Assembly: GCF_001050375.1 (NCBI RefSeq)
Contig: NZ_KQ130490.1
Location: forward strand, 116,351 to 180,350
Source: Catenovulum maritimum
GTDB lineage: Bacteria; Pseudomonadota; Gammaproteobacteria; Enterobacterales; Alteromonadaceae
Length of the DNA: 64,000 nt
Reading direction: 5' to 3'
The notes under the pieces were generated by a model. The model was not told where the DNA came from. It made no database searches and saw only the letters and a program-made list of their open reading frames with translations. Shown piece by piece: positions 57,401-64,000 of this stretch; the first letter of the stretch is position 1; each line of letters opens with the position of its first letter. The translations under genes and the position numbers were made by a program.

Positions 57401-60400
57401 CAATGTTGCAAGGGTTACCATTGCGAGCAGCTATGAATTAACTGCTGATGGTAAACGTCTGATTTTAATGCCAGACCAACCACTGTTAACGGGTCGCCAA
57501 TATTATATTTACGCTTATTACATGCGCGATTTAGCGGGTAATAATTTAGGTAATCATTATCGTTATTTCACAACTGGGTTTGAAACGGATGTAACGGGTC
57601 CAGCTGTGCTAAATGCCAGCATTATTGATAACCAAACAGGCTTGCCAACTAATGTTCGTTTAAATGTGCGATTCAATGAAATGTTGAACCCGCTCGACTT
57701 ATCAGGTATTAAATTAACTGATTCTGCTGGTGAAGTTGTGCCGAGCCAAATTAGTTTAAATCGTAGTCGTCAATTAGTGACTGTGATTCCGAAACAGTTA
57801 TTAACACCAATGCAGGATTATTTACTAACGGTTGAAGGGGTATCTGATTTAAGTAATAACGAACAAGTTGAAAGTTTGATGCTTAACTTTACTACTGGCG
57901 AAACGGTTGATTTATCAAAATCTGGCGTCGTGCGTTGGAGCATTCCAAATAACACTAAAGGCGTATCTCTTAATCCAAACCTTGAAGTACACTTTGGCGA
58001 ACCGATTGATAAAGCAACGATTGATGCGAGCACCTTCTATTTGCATGACAATAACGCAAATATAAGAGTGGCTGGTGATTGGAACTTATCAGACGATGGT
58101 AAAACCTTAAGATTTATTCCAGATGCAAATTTAAGAGCAAACCACTTACATTATTTATATGTTGGTTATAGTCCTTACTTAACTGATTATGCGGGTAATC
58201 TCATTGCTCAAAATAATTACCACTATTTCTATACGGGCGAAAGTGCTGATGAAACCGCGCCAGCAGTTGATCAAATTAGTGTGGTGGAAGGTGATCTAGA
58301 TGTTCCTGTTAATGGTCGGGTGGTGATTAGATTATCCGAAGCTATTAGCGATACCTGCGTGATTGCACCTGCGTTTAGCTTAACTAGCTCAGGTGAAGCA
58401 GTGGCGATTAACGTGAATATGGAAAATGATAGAAGAACCTTGACAATTACAGGCCAACAAAACTTATCACCATCGACTGAATATCAATTAGTGGTAAATG
58501 GTTTATGCGATTATTCTGGTAATGAGTTGAGCCAAACTTTAGTTAACTTTACCACTTTAGCTTCTACTGAAGTTGACAGCACAGGGCCTAATTTATCGAC
58601 AATTTCGCCTACTCATCAGGCAACTGAAGTTGCAGTTGATCTTGATGAAATAGTGATGACCTTTGATGAATCGGTTGATGCTCGCAGTAAACCGCCAATT
58701 ACAGGTGGTGGTATTACTGTACCAGGTCAATACACAGTCATTGATAATATTATTAGTTTTACCCCTGCAATTAATTTAGCTGGCAATACACGTTACAGTA
58801 TAGAGTTGTATTACAACGTACCGGATTTGGCGGGCAATGTGCGTTATTTAGGTACACGCTATTTTAATACTCAAGAAGCGGCCGATTCGGTTGCACCTAC
58901 AGTGACTGCAATTTCACCTGCGGCTGATAGCCTTGATGTTAATCCTTCACACAGTGTGGTATTAACCTTTAGCGAACCAATGCAAGCCAATACCATTACC
59001 AATAAAAACATAGCGTTATACGCGAATGGTAGTGTGATTTCACCGAATCTGTTCCGTTCAGCTGATGGCCGTAATGTCACCGTTTCAGCTTCATTACCAC
59101 ATTCAAGCTTAGTCAGTTTAATTGTGACTGAAAATGTGCAGGATTTAGCTGGTAATGCTATTTCACCTTATATCAACTCATTTACCACAGGTACAATTAG
59201 CGATGATAATTCGCGACCAAGTATAGTGTCACAGATACCAACCAATGGTAGTTCTAACTGGATTGATTTATCTGAGATTATTTTATATGCCTCTGAGCCA
59301 CTTGACCTCGCTAGTCTTTCGGAGGCGATAAAAGTAACTGATGATGGTGTTGTAATTGCGGTTGATGTGGCATTAGTTGGCGATGGTCGCACTATTCGTG
59401 TTACCCCTGAAGAGGGCAATTTCCCAGATTCAAGCCGTATTAGCTTACACCTAGATACTTCTGTGGTGGATAACTCAGGTAATGCATTACAAACCTATAA
59501 TAGCTATGTAAATACTAGTGTGGCAACTGATGGCGTTGGTGCTCAACCAACCGCAGTTGCTTATCATCCAGTTAATGGTACTTCAGGTGTACCATTAAAT
59601 GCGGTGTTAACTGCGCAGTTTACTGAGCCGTTAGACAGCAGCACATTTAATGCAGAGACCATCATTTTATATAATGTGACTGATAATTGGTCGATTCTTT
59701 CTAGCTCGGCAGAGTTAGATGCCAGCGGTACGATTATTCGAGTTACCCCAGATGCTGAGCTAGTGGCTGAAAATCAATATTACATTTGGTATTCAAATGC
59801 GATTAAAGATACGGATGGTGACAACTTACGCACTAATTATGCTACCTACTTTAATACAGGTGTTGATGCTGTGGTTGATGATAGGCAACCTATGATTACA
59901 GCAATTAATCCGCCTGATCAAGAAACTGGCGTTGGTATTAATGCCTTGTTCTCAGTACGCTTTGATGAACCAATGAATCCACTAACATTTGATTATGCTG
60001 ATGGTGAAAATACCAGTGTGCAATTTAGTGAAAATAATCAAGTTGTAATTTATCGTAAATTATCACCACTGGCAGCTGAAACTGAACATACTGAAAACTT
60101 TGCTGGCATGTTAGATATGGCTGAAAATCAGGTGGTGGCTGATTCAACTACCTTTACCACTCTAAATGGTCCTGACTTTGTTAGACCACAATTATTAGAT
60201 GTGGCTTACAGTAATAATCAGCAAAATGTGGCGTTGAATCCTGTGATTGAGTGGATATTTAACGAACCAATTGACCCTGTTAGTGTGACCAGCTCTGGGG
60301 TTTACATGTATAACAATACCACGCGTGAAACAATCGCTTCTAGTTCGCAATTATCGGCGGATGGCAAACGCTTAACCACAGTGCCAGATGAAGCATTAGA

Positions 60401-61799
60401 TATGGCCAGCCAATATTATGTTTACGCTTATTACATGCGCGATTTAAGCGGTAATACACTAGGCAACCATTATCGTTACTTCACCACAGGTAGCGTAGCC
60501 GATGAAGTCGCACCAACAGTATCAAGCACTAGTGTGACAGATGGTGAAACGGGTATTCCTGTTAACCTAAGATTTAACGTTCGCTTTAGTGAACCATTAA
60601 ATCCGTTAGTGGATAACGGTGTGAGTTTGAAAACGGCACAGGGAGTGGAGGTGCCAGTCAATTTATCACTATCACGTGGCCGTATGTTATTAACCATAGT
60701 GCCAAAACAATTGTTGGCTGCTGATACCGATTATCGTTTAACCATAACTGGGCTGGAAGATATTAGTGGTCATGCTATGGCGGAAGACTTAGTGATTAAT
60801 TTCACCACCAGTGATACTGCTGATTTTTATACCAGTGGTGTCGCACATTGGAGCATTCCTAATAACAATACTCAAGGCGTGGCGTTGAATCCGCTATTGC
60901 AGATCCACTTTGCTGAGCGGGTGGATAAAACTACCATTGATGGTAATACTTTCTACTTATATGACAATACGGATAGGGTGACTGTGCCGAGTAGTTGGGA
61001 TTTAACCTCGGACGGATTAACCCTAACTTTAACACCTGATGCGTTATTAACCGCAGAACATACCTATTATTTTTATGTGGGTTACAGCCCGTATTTGACC
61101 GATTTAGCGGGTAACCATATTGCACAAAATAACTATAAGTATTTTGTCACTGGCAATGTTACCGAAGCCGATGAAACCGCACCTAGTGTAAGCCGCAGTA
61201 ATATTTCAACGGGTGAAGCCGATATGCCAGTTAATGGTCAAGTAGTGCTTGAAATGAGCGAACCGCTAAGTGGTGTATGTATTTTGGCCAATGGCGTTGA
61301 GCTAACCAGTTCGGGGGTGGATGTACCAAGCTCAATTAGTTTAAATAACCCACGTAATATTTTAACGGTTAAAGCAACATCGGGTTTTGCAACCGAAACT
61401 AGTTATTCATTAGCGTTAACCGATGTGTGTGATTATGCAGGTAATCAGTTAACTGATTACACGGTTAGTTTCACCACTTATGCAAATACTGGTAACGATA
61501 CCAGTGGCCCAGCACTACAAACTATTACACCTGAACATAATAGTACAGGCGTAGATGTCACCAGTAATCTTGTATTAGTTTATGACGAAACTTTAGATTT
61601 ACGTGCCGCACCTGTATTGAAAAATGGCTCAACAACTATTGCCGTTAGTTACACAGTAGATGGTAACCAAATTACCATTAATCCAACGGATGATTTAGAT
61701 GCCGCCACTCAATACACACTTGAACTATACTATAACGTACCTGATCTCGTGGGTAATACCCGCTATGGCGGTACTCGAACATTTACCACGGCAGAGTGA
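51468..61799 (+). CDS. 3,443-residue secreted protein with LVIVD propeller and 24 Ig-like (Big_5/SbsA-type) domains
   Basis: A signal peptide (about 1-27, ending SSAKA) begins at ATG 51468. Order: unique N-terminus, Big_2-like domain (about 110-190), TSP3-like calcium loops (195-290), a second Big_2-like domain (about 300-395), a six-blade LVIVD beta-propeller (405-690, repeats like LHIVDTSDKQNP and YKVINISDPMRP), an Ig-like domain (697-787), more TSP3 loops (787-854), then 24 Big_5-type domains to the end. The Big_5 domains follow a nine-domain cycle A to I run twice plus A to E. No membrane anchor, LPXTG, PEP-CTERM or T1SS-type C-terminus was seen. It probably forms an extended surface fibre. 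The frame is open 14 codons further upstream inside the previous gene. Confidence 0.82.
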   Translation: MKNFIQTGRILLATCFLSGALASSAKAEELDENCVVNILNRTIQVAENGGWSLPNVPSNQGAVRARATCEGEDGATSSGQSGYFNLLTNGITRVGEIQFVEQEPVPVRISFLTTIQINLTALGQTYQLDVTAEYPNGMIDNVTPSTSGINYTSSNAAIANVNANGLISAVGSGNALITASKDGQVATRLVRVSFTGDQDGDGLPDDYETANGLDPNDPADAFEDRDNDGLSALDEYLSGTDLNSADTDGDGIQDGEEIQSGQDGFITNALLADSDGDGLSDFIEVTLGSSPNDSADADYENAVSAISVSPASVVMTFNGIDSEVSTQLTVTATLIDNTTLDVTAKSNGTNYQSSDLATVSFGLTDGQIFGSAEGNAIVTVSLFELSAEVPVTVESFQPAGISSLSFSGTAYDNDVQGNYVYIAAGGSGLHIVDTSDKQNPEVITTLATSGTARDVKVVGAYAFVAVANNGLDIINVSDVNQPSLVSNIVTNGTAVDLAAQNNHIFVANDNGGFEIINVEDVSAPFSVAKFDNLGRIISVDVSNDRAVVANSSAVIVLDISDLTSPMRLGSINIGNIRAVVMDGDYAYVACYTCGYKVINISDPMRPTIVGGDTRFYPSDVELTNGFAFFSDILFVNAVPFVNIVDPENSIFQGIIDIRQFGDRDANSLSIDAGFVYSTASNRLYISQYRILNDNQGVPPSVSILSPPDGDVVVEGSRILVRAEASDDIAVATVQVRVNGTIVASDTTRPYEVPITVPAGITSMNILVEGIDFGNNIGDDIALLTVEPDEDNDGLGDNEEVFTFNTDPEDPDTDKDGLLDGIEVELGTDPLDTDSDDDGLSDGDEVSAGTDPLNPDVTPPEVSSVSPADASTEICENTNISVVFNEAILRKSLINESIKLIAEDTSVLVGAQSLVTNNTELVFNPTEILADNSSYTVEVSGVRDEAGNPLAATFTSTFTTGNCVDEDRPSLIDISPVNGSSNIPVNAVITAILSEPIDPVSVTEESMYVVDQSSGQRIGGILDIAENNSAISFIPNVPLLVGRRHYVYLTSAIKDTFNNPFIGTSRWFDTSFDTDGAGPQVVSTSMLDEATNIPVNALPAVRFSEAINALYLTDIQLLDSVGASVAVSRSLSNDRRRVVLSPVQTLTANESYTLWIDGVQDLSGNLLANPVEVNFTTGEEADTSTGSSIRWSIPNNAKNVARNPLLTVDLSEAIDPTTINSSSFYLHDSSANRSIAGQSVLSQDGTRLTFIPNEPLREDHLFYFYVGYSPYLTDLSGNLVAQNNYHYFYTGRDLDNETISVSASNLGLGNDQVPINTRLIIYMDQIISDSCPLADAVSLMTGETEIEMTASLANDRRTITINPTENLTGLTEYNLAINGLCDYAGNASESYQLSFTTLDTTDVDNSGPSLVEITPTHTSTDVGVTTQVVLTYDEIVDVRSAPPIKGAGITVPGSYQVVGNTITFTPDILLPGSTRFTTELYYNVPDLVGNTRYGGTRYFDTQSVEDTDSPSVLAISPADTSTDIHPAQTVVVSFNEPVDLSTLNSDNLALFHNGSVLNSNITRSADGRQVSLSASLPHNAIISVVMTHGIQDLAGNAITPLVSSFTTGVADSDTTRPRIIAQVPVNGSNGWTDINEIYFYTSEAIDESSLAGTFNLAENGVLAQVEIDLLGDGRIIRVTKDTPFVDDGLIQVYWSSEVTDLSDNPLNNYNGYFNTSNSNDGLGIRPRVETFFPTANSSGTPLNAILLTRFSEEMDLASFTEESVILYNVTDNWSVMARTITLDETGRIAQVVADEGLVVDNQYYLWFSTALLDTDGDNLQGNSATYFYTDPDSVADDTQPTVEIMSPPDGELNVGTNAWFATRFNEQINPITFAVDNAINIQFAEDNRTVRYNMLQPLAAETEVTLNSPAMTDLAGNATVGSQVQFMTAKGPDFNQPDVLDVSVFNNQQNIALNSVFEWTFNEPIDPISVTSSGVYIYDNVARVTIASSYELTADGKRLILMPDQPLLTGRQYYIYAYYMRDLAGNNLGNHYRYFTTGFETDVTGPAVLNASIIDNQTGLPTNVRLNVRFNEMLNPLDLSGIKLTDSAGEVVPSQISLNRSRQLVTVIPKQLLTPMQDYLLTVEGVSDLSNNEQVESLMLNFTTGETVDLSKSGVVRWSIPNNTKGVSLNPNLEVHFGEPIDKATIDASTFYLHDNNANIRVAGDWNLSDDGKTLRFIPDANLRANHLHYLYVGYSPYLTDYAGNLIAQNNYHYFYTGESADETAPAVDQISVVEGDLDVPVNGRVVIRLSEAISDTCVIAPAFSLTSSGEAVAINVNMENDRRTLTITGQQNLSPSTEYQLVVNGLCDYSGNELSQTLVNFTTLASTEVDSTGPNLSTISPTHQATEVAVDLDEIVMTFDESVDARSKPPITGGGITVPGQYTVIDNIISFTPAINLAGNTRYSIELYYNVPDLAGNVRYLGTRYFNTQEAADSVAPTVTAISPAADSLDVNPSHSVVLTFSEPMQANTITNKNIALYANGSVISPNLFRSADGRNVTVSASLPHSSLVSLIVTENVQDLAGNAISPYINSFTTGTISDDNSRPSIVSQIPTNGSSNWIDLSEIILYASEPLDLASLSEAIKVTDDGVVIAVDVALVGDGRTIRVTPEEGNFPDSSRISLHLDTSVVDNSGNALQTYNSYVNTSVATDGVGAQPTAVAYHPVNGTSGVPLNAVLTAQFTEPLDSSTFNAETIILYNVTDNWSILSSSAELDASGTIIRVTPDAELVAENQYYIWYSNAIKDTDGDNLRTNYATYFNTGVDAVVDDRQPMITAINPPDQETGVGINALFSVRFDEPMNPLTFDYADGENTSVQFSENNQVVIYRKLSPLAAETEHTENFAGMLDMAENQVVADSTTFTTLNGPDFVRPQLLDVAYSNNQQNVALNPVIEWIFNEPIDPVSVTSSGVYMYNNTTRETIASSSQLSADGKRLTTVPDEALDMASQYYVYAYYMRDLSGNTLGNHYRYFTTGSVADEVAPTVSSTSVTDGETGIPVNLRFNVRFSEPLNPLVDNGVSLKTAQGVEVPVNLSLSRGRMLLTIVPKQLLAADTDYRLTITGLEDISGHAMAEDLVINFTTSDTADFYTSGVAHWSIPNNNTQGVALNPLLQIHFAERVDKTTIDGNTFYLYDNTDRVTVPSSWDLTSDGLTLTLTPDALLTAEHTYYFYVGYSPYLTDLAGNHIAQNNYKYFVTGNVTEADETAPSVSRSNISTGEADMPVNGQVVLEMSEPLSGVCILANGVELTSSGVDVPSSISLNNPRNILTVKATSGFATETSYSLALTDVCDYAGNQLTDYTVSFTTYANTGNDTSGPALQTITPEHNSTGVDVTSNLVLVYDETLDLRAAPVLKNGSTTIAVSYTVDGNQITINPTDDLDAATQYTLELYYNVPDLVGNTRYGGTRTFTTAE
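54366..57269 (+). repeat. Higher-order repeat unit 1: nine Ig-like domains A-I
   Basis: 968 residues. Domain markers in order: A (IDPVSVTEESMYV), B (TSMLDEATNIPVN), C (RWSIPNNAKNVARNP), D (SDSCPLADAVSLM ... CDYAGNA), E (DVRSAPPIKGAGI ... YYNVPDLVGNTRYGG), F (LNSDNLALFHNGSV), G (NGWTDINEIYFYTS), H (ESVILYNVTDNWSV), I (MLQPLAAETEVT). The same markers return in the same order in unit 2. Confidence 0.85.
57270..60182 (+). repeat. Higher-order repeat unit 2: nine Ig-like domains A-I
   Basis: 971 residues, parallel to unit 1 domain by domain: A (IDPISVTSSGVYIYD), B (IIDNQTGLPTNVRLN), C (RWSIPNNTKGVSLNP), D (SDTCVIAPAFSL ... CDYSGNE), E (DARSKPPITGGGI ... YYNVPDLAGNVRYLG), F (ITNKNIALYANGSV), G (SNWIDLSEIILYAS), H (ETIILYNVTDNWSI), I (KLSPLAAETEHT). 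Confidence 0.85.
60183..61796 (+). repeat. Higher-order repeat unit 3, partial: Ig-like domains A-E
   Basis: Five domains repeating the first five of each unit: A (IDPVSVTSSGVYMYN), B (VTDGETGIPVNLRFN), C (HWSIPNNNTQGVALNP), D (SGVCILANGVEL ... CDYAGNQ), E (DLRAAPVLKNG ... YYNVPDLVGNTRYGG). The gene ends directly after domain E with TTAE and a stop. Confidence 0.85.
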
Positions 61800-61857
61800 T
61801 GATTAGTTTAGATTTATTAGGTTAGGTTTATTAAGTTAGATTGAAAGGACAACTAAG

Positions 61858-62292
61858 ATGAAACAACTCAAATCAATGTTAGTAGTTGTAATAAGCGCTT
61901 GTGTTGCTGTTTTGTTGTATCAGCTTTGGCCAGAACAGCAAGCAGCAGTGCAATTACCTGGCTTAATCAAAACGAAAGCGGTTGAAACTCAGCAGCCAAC
62001 TTCGGTTGCTAAAACAATGAATAATACTGCTAGCGAAAAAACGCCTGCGGAAATATTAGATCAGGCTAATACATTGGATACAGCCGAAGCGTTAGCAACA
62101 CAAATACAAATGGTCGCAGATAAACAAACTGAGATTGAAAATTTAATGGCAGATTTAAATGACAACCTCAGAGATAAAACCAAAAAACAGGAAATTGAAC
62201 AACAAATTAGCCAAAAGCTAACGGAATATAATGAGCTGGTATTGCCTATTGCATTGCAGAAAATGCAACACAATAATTCACAGGCTCAGTAA
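61858..62292 (+). CDS. Small membrane-anchored coiled-coil protein
   Basis: 144 residues. One N-terminal hydrophobic helix (about 6-24) begins MKQLKSMLVVVISACVAVLL. The mature part is Gln/Ala-rich, then charged helix (TQIQMVADKQTEIENLMADL, KKQEIEQQISQKLTEYNELV) likely to form a coiled coil. The cysteine at about 15 is inside the hydrophobic core and does not form a proper lipobox, so a signal anchor is preferred. It starts behind GAAAGGACAACTAAG, 58 bases after the giant gene. Function unknown; it may hold or chaperone the giant protein. Confidence 0.62.
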   Translation: MKQLKSMLVVVISACVAVLLYQLWPEQQAAVQLPGLIKTKAVETQQPTSVAKTMNNTASEKTPAEILDQANTLDTAEALATQIQMVADKQTEIENLMADLNDNLRDKTKKQEIEQQISQKLTEYNELVLPIALQKMQHNNSQAQ

Positions 62293-62301
62293 CCATTTAT
62301 A

Positions 62302-63171
62302 ATGGCTATGAATTTTAATATCGGCCATTTTCTTAAACTCACTTTGGTTGGTTTATTTATGTTTTGCTTGAGCAAAACTTTTGCTGTGCCATCGCAAACA
62401 CTAACGGTTAAGCCGATTCCAGATTCGATTGAGCAACAAGCATTTTTACTCAATGGCTGGCGTGCTGACCGCCCCAATTTACTTATATTTAAAGATCCAT
62501 TTTGTCCTTACTGTATAAAAGCAATTCCCAGACTAGATAAGTTAGTTGGGTACAATATTTACCTATTTTGGGCACCAATTTTAGGCAATGCGAGTAAACA
62601 AAGAACCTATGAGTTTTTTCATTGCGAGCGACCTGTCAGCGAAGCCATTTTGACTTCAGTCGCTCAGCGTAAAAAACCAGAATGTGACGGTGAGTTACAG
62701 CAAGATTTAGTTAACCAAAATAATTACTATGTCAGCATGTATCAAATTAACTCAGTGCCGAGTTTTTACTTACAAGGGCAACCAGTATCACTGGCGCGAT
62801 TATTAAAGTACCAACAAAGTAAATCAGTTAGTGTAATGGGGGTTAAACCCGATTGGCAGCGGTTTGTAAAACTACAACAACTACCTGCATGGCAAGCGCA
62901 AAGCTTATTATTATTAGTTGCCAAACAAGACGTTAAACAAGCGGGGGAGTTAGTTGCTAAATACCAACCAGAATATTTAGTTACCGAAATAGAAGTACTA
63001 CAACAACACCCAGAATTGCTGGGCTGCAAAGATAATACAGGGAAATGCTTTAATCAAAAAATCAAAAGCTACCAACAACAAAAAGAACTATTTATGTTGA
63101 TGTTTGGCGACAAATTAAATTTTAAACAAAGTTTAGTGTTTGAGCATACGGGTAATTTTTTCAGTTTGTAG
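62302..63171 (+). CDS. Exported thioredoxin-fold protein with CPYC motif (DsbC/DsbG-like)
   Basis: 289 residues. Signal peptide (about 1-28, ending KTFA). The thioredoxin-like domain has the active-site C68-P-Y-C71 in FKDPFCPYCIKA, and a cis-proline candidate P153 in INSVPSFYLQG. Extra cysteines (FHCER, PECDG, LGCKDNTGKCF) may form structural disulfides. The N-terminus lacks the full DsbC dimerisation domain. It is the last gene of the surface locus. The large lipoprotein of the locus has a cysteine-rich segment, a plausible client. An ATG at 62308 is an alternative start; no good ribosome site precedes either. Confidence 0.75.
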   Translation: MAMNFNIGHFLKLTLVGLFMFCLSKTFAVPSQTLTVKPIPDSIEQQAFLLNGWRADRPNLLIFKDPFCPYCIKAIPRLDKLVGYNIYLFWAPILGNASKQRTYEFFHCERPVSEAILTSVAQRKKPECDGELQQDLVNQNNYYVSMYQINSVPSFYLQGQPVSLARLLKYQQSKSVSVMGVKPDWQRFVKLQQLPAWQAQSLLLLVAKQDVKQAGELVAKYQPEYLVTEIEVLQQHPELLGCKDNTGKCFNQKIKSYQQQKELFMLMFGDKLNFKQSLVFEHTGNFFSL

Positions 63172-63417
63172 TTAATCAAATACCTCTGTTTATATTTTCA
63201 ACTCCAAAAATTAAAATTGTGGTATGTTTTTCGCTGACATACTGAAAATCGCTAAAACGCGAAATGAATTTAATAAACGAGCACAAAAGTTAAATTCCAA
63301 TACATGGTTAAAAACTACCAATTGGGGTGATTGAGTACGTTGAGCTCAGAGATGGATGGAAAAAAGTGCATTACCTAAACGGATAATCTGTTAGATGAAA
63401 CGCCCTCGGCTACTCGA
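63172..63417. other. Convergent intergenic region
   Basis: 246 bases between two converging genes. I see no credible ORF and no strong terminator. On the minus strand, just past the small membrane-protein stop, ATCTAAC fits the integron inverse core RYYYAAC, but no matching GTTRRRY follows at attC distance. Confidence 0.4.
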
Positions 63418-63789
63418 TTATGTTTCAATTTTCTCTTTTTCAAACAAGCGAAATAAATATACAAAAGTTATAATCCCAGCTAAATATAAATAGCCATTAT
63501 TGGAAATATCAATTTCATTTAAAGTTTCAACATGTAGATTTCTAGACTTGTTAAACAAGTAGAATACCCAAGCTAAAATGGCTCCTAAAACGATAAATAC
63601 CATATATCTAGGAATTGAACGTTCTGCGTATTCATATTTAATCTCCTTTTTTGTCATTAATATAAGAGGAGATAAAAAGAAAACAAGCTGAATAAGTTGG
63701 CTGTTAGTTTCAGGAAAGTTATAACAATAAAGACACGCGCTTAAATTAATAACAAACCATAAATGCAATTTAAATTTACTCATAACCAT
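63418..63789 (-). CDS. Small integral membrane protein of unknown function, possible integron-cassette gene
   Basis: 123 residues from ATG 63789 (MVMSKFKLHLWFVINLS). The frame is open to 63834, but the extra residues are encoded by the GTTAGGC-containing sequence. Four hydrophobic segments are visible (LHLWFVINLSACLYCYNF, LIQLVFFLSPLILM, YMVFIVLGAILAWVFYLF, YLYLAGIITFVYLF). No recognised family. It stands alone, reads against the surface locus, and begins just behind a GTTAGGC core, as cassette genes do. Confidence 0.5.
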   Translation of the reverse strand: MVMSKFKLHLWFVINLSACLYCYNFPETNSQLIQLVFFLSPLILMTKKEIKYEYAERSIPRYMVFIVLGAILAWVFYLFNKSRNLHVETLNEIDISNNGYLYLAGIITFVYLFRLFEKEKIET

Positions 63790-63807
63790 CCATGAAACAT
63801 AATGCTC

Positions 63808-63814
63808 GCCTAAC
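63808..63814 (-). repeat. GTTAGGC, integron-type core site
   Basis: On the minus strand the sequence reads CGCCGGTTAGGCGAGCATTATG immediately upstream of the small membrane protein. GTTAGGC fits the attC/attI core GTTRRRY exactly, and the spacing to the next gene fits a cassette boundary. The matching inverse core of a full attC is not clear. Confidence 0.4.
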
Positions 63815-63824
63815 CGGCGAAAAA

Positions 63825-63872
63825 CAACCTGCATGACACGCCAACCCCAACCTGCATGACAACCTGCATGAC
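63825..63872. repeat. Three direct copies of a 13-bp repeat
   Basis: CAACCTGCATGAC occurs at 63825-63837, 63848-63860 and 63860-63872 (the last two share one base). It lies directly beside the GTTAGGC core. It may be the stem part of a degenerate attC or an independent small array. Confidence 0.8.
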
Positions 63873-64000
63873 AGGCATTGTTAAAAAATATAAATTACAA
63901 TTACTTACGACTCATGTCTATTTATTTTTCATCTGTAATTTGACAAATCAACAATCCACTCCAAACTTAACTGTGTAAATAACCACGCATGACTATAAAC
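63873..64000. other. Window edge without a visible gene
   Basis: 128 AT-rich bases to the end of the window. No ORF, RNA gene or strong dyad was seen. Confidence 0.4.

Noticed and set aside
51468..61799. Type I-secreted RTX adhesin (LapA/BapA type)
   Set aside because: It has a Sec-type signal peptide, no GGxGxDxxx nonapeptide repeats and no T1SS transporter genes beside it.
63300..63420. Complete attC site downstream of the small membrane-protein gene
   Set aside because: ATCTAAC fits the inverse core but no GTTRRRY partner at 55-145 bases and no imperfect-palindrome arms were found.

Overview
The window is AT-rich chromosomal DNA of a gammaproteobacterium. The LolCDE operon, MlaA, an RibBX-type RibB, the order nrdR-ribD-ribE-ribBX-ribH-nusB-thiL-pgpA, and very large secreted Ig-like proteins point to a marine Alteromonadales member, probably an Alteromonadaceae or Catenovulum-like polysaccharide user. 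This assignment is inferred from gene content and was not searched.

Layout. (1) 1-2030: end of lolC, then lolD and lolE (lipoprotein release to the outer membrane). (2) 2201-12464: central carbon block with gapA (minus strand), malQ-glgB-glgX (alpha-glucan remodelling), a 6-phosphogluconate dehydrogenase with an unusual cofactor site, and msrB. (3) 12579-15501: a palindromic MITE-like element, mlaA, and a secreted GH49-like lipoprotein. (4) 15647-20554, minus strand: four genes forming a complete glucosylglycerate cycle: D-glycerate 3-kinase, glucosyl-3-phosphoglycerate phosphatase, glucosyl-3-phosphoglycerate synthase and a GH13_18 phosphorylase. (5) 20835-30725: dienelactone hydrolase, MTHFR-like protein, glyA, nrdR, riboflavin genes, nusB, thiL, pgpA and a 2-oxoglutarate/Fe(II)-type oxygenase. 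(6) 30855-38605: envelope proteins, three with LPP20-like regions, together with an MltC-like lytic transglycosylase and a diguanylate cyclase. (7) 38673-44278, minus strand: a pair encoding a membrane-anchored pentahaem cytochrome and a 1,201-residue FG-GAP/ASPIC-UnbV/HEAT protein. (8) 44682-63171: a seven-gene exported-protein locus built around a 1,705-residue lipoprotein with nine near-identical 35-residue calcium-type repeats and a 3,443-residue protein with 24 Ig-like domains in a nine-domain higher-order repeat. Five smaller genes belong to it, including two related secreted proteins and a CPYC thioredoxin-fold protein. (9) 63418-64000: a small membrane protein preceded by an integron-like GTTAGGC core and 13-bp direct repeats.

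How the genes may work together. Regions 2-4 form a glucose-polymer and compatible-solute neighbourhood. GH49-like, MalQ, GlgB and GlgX act on alpha-glucans, while the minus-strand operon can make glucosylglycerate and phosphorolyse it back to glucose-1-phosphate and glycerate. Regions 6-8 are envelope and surface loci with no recognised name. The 44682-63171 locus and the cytochrome/FG-GAP pair are the best candidates here for undescribed systems. No tRNA, rRNA, CRISPR array, prophage or IS transposase was seen.
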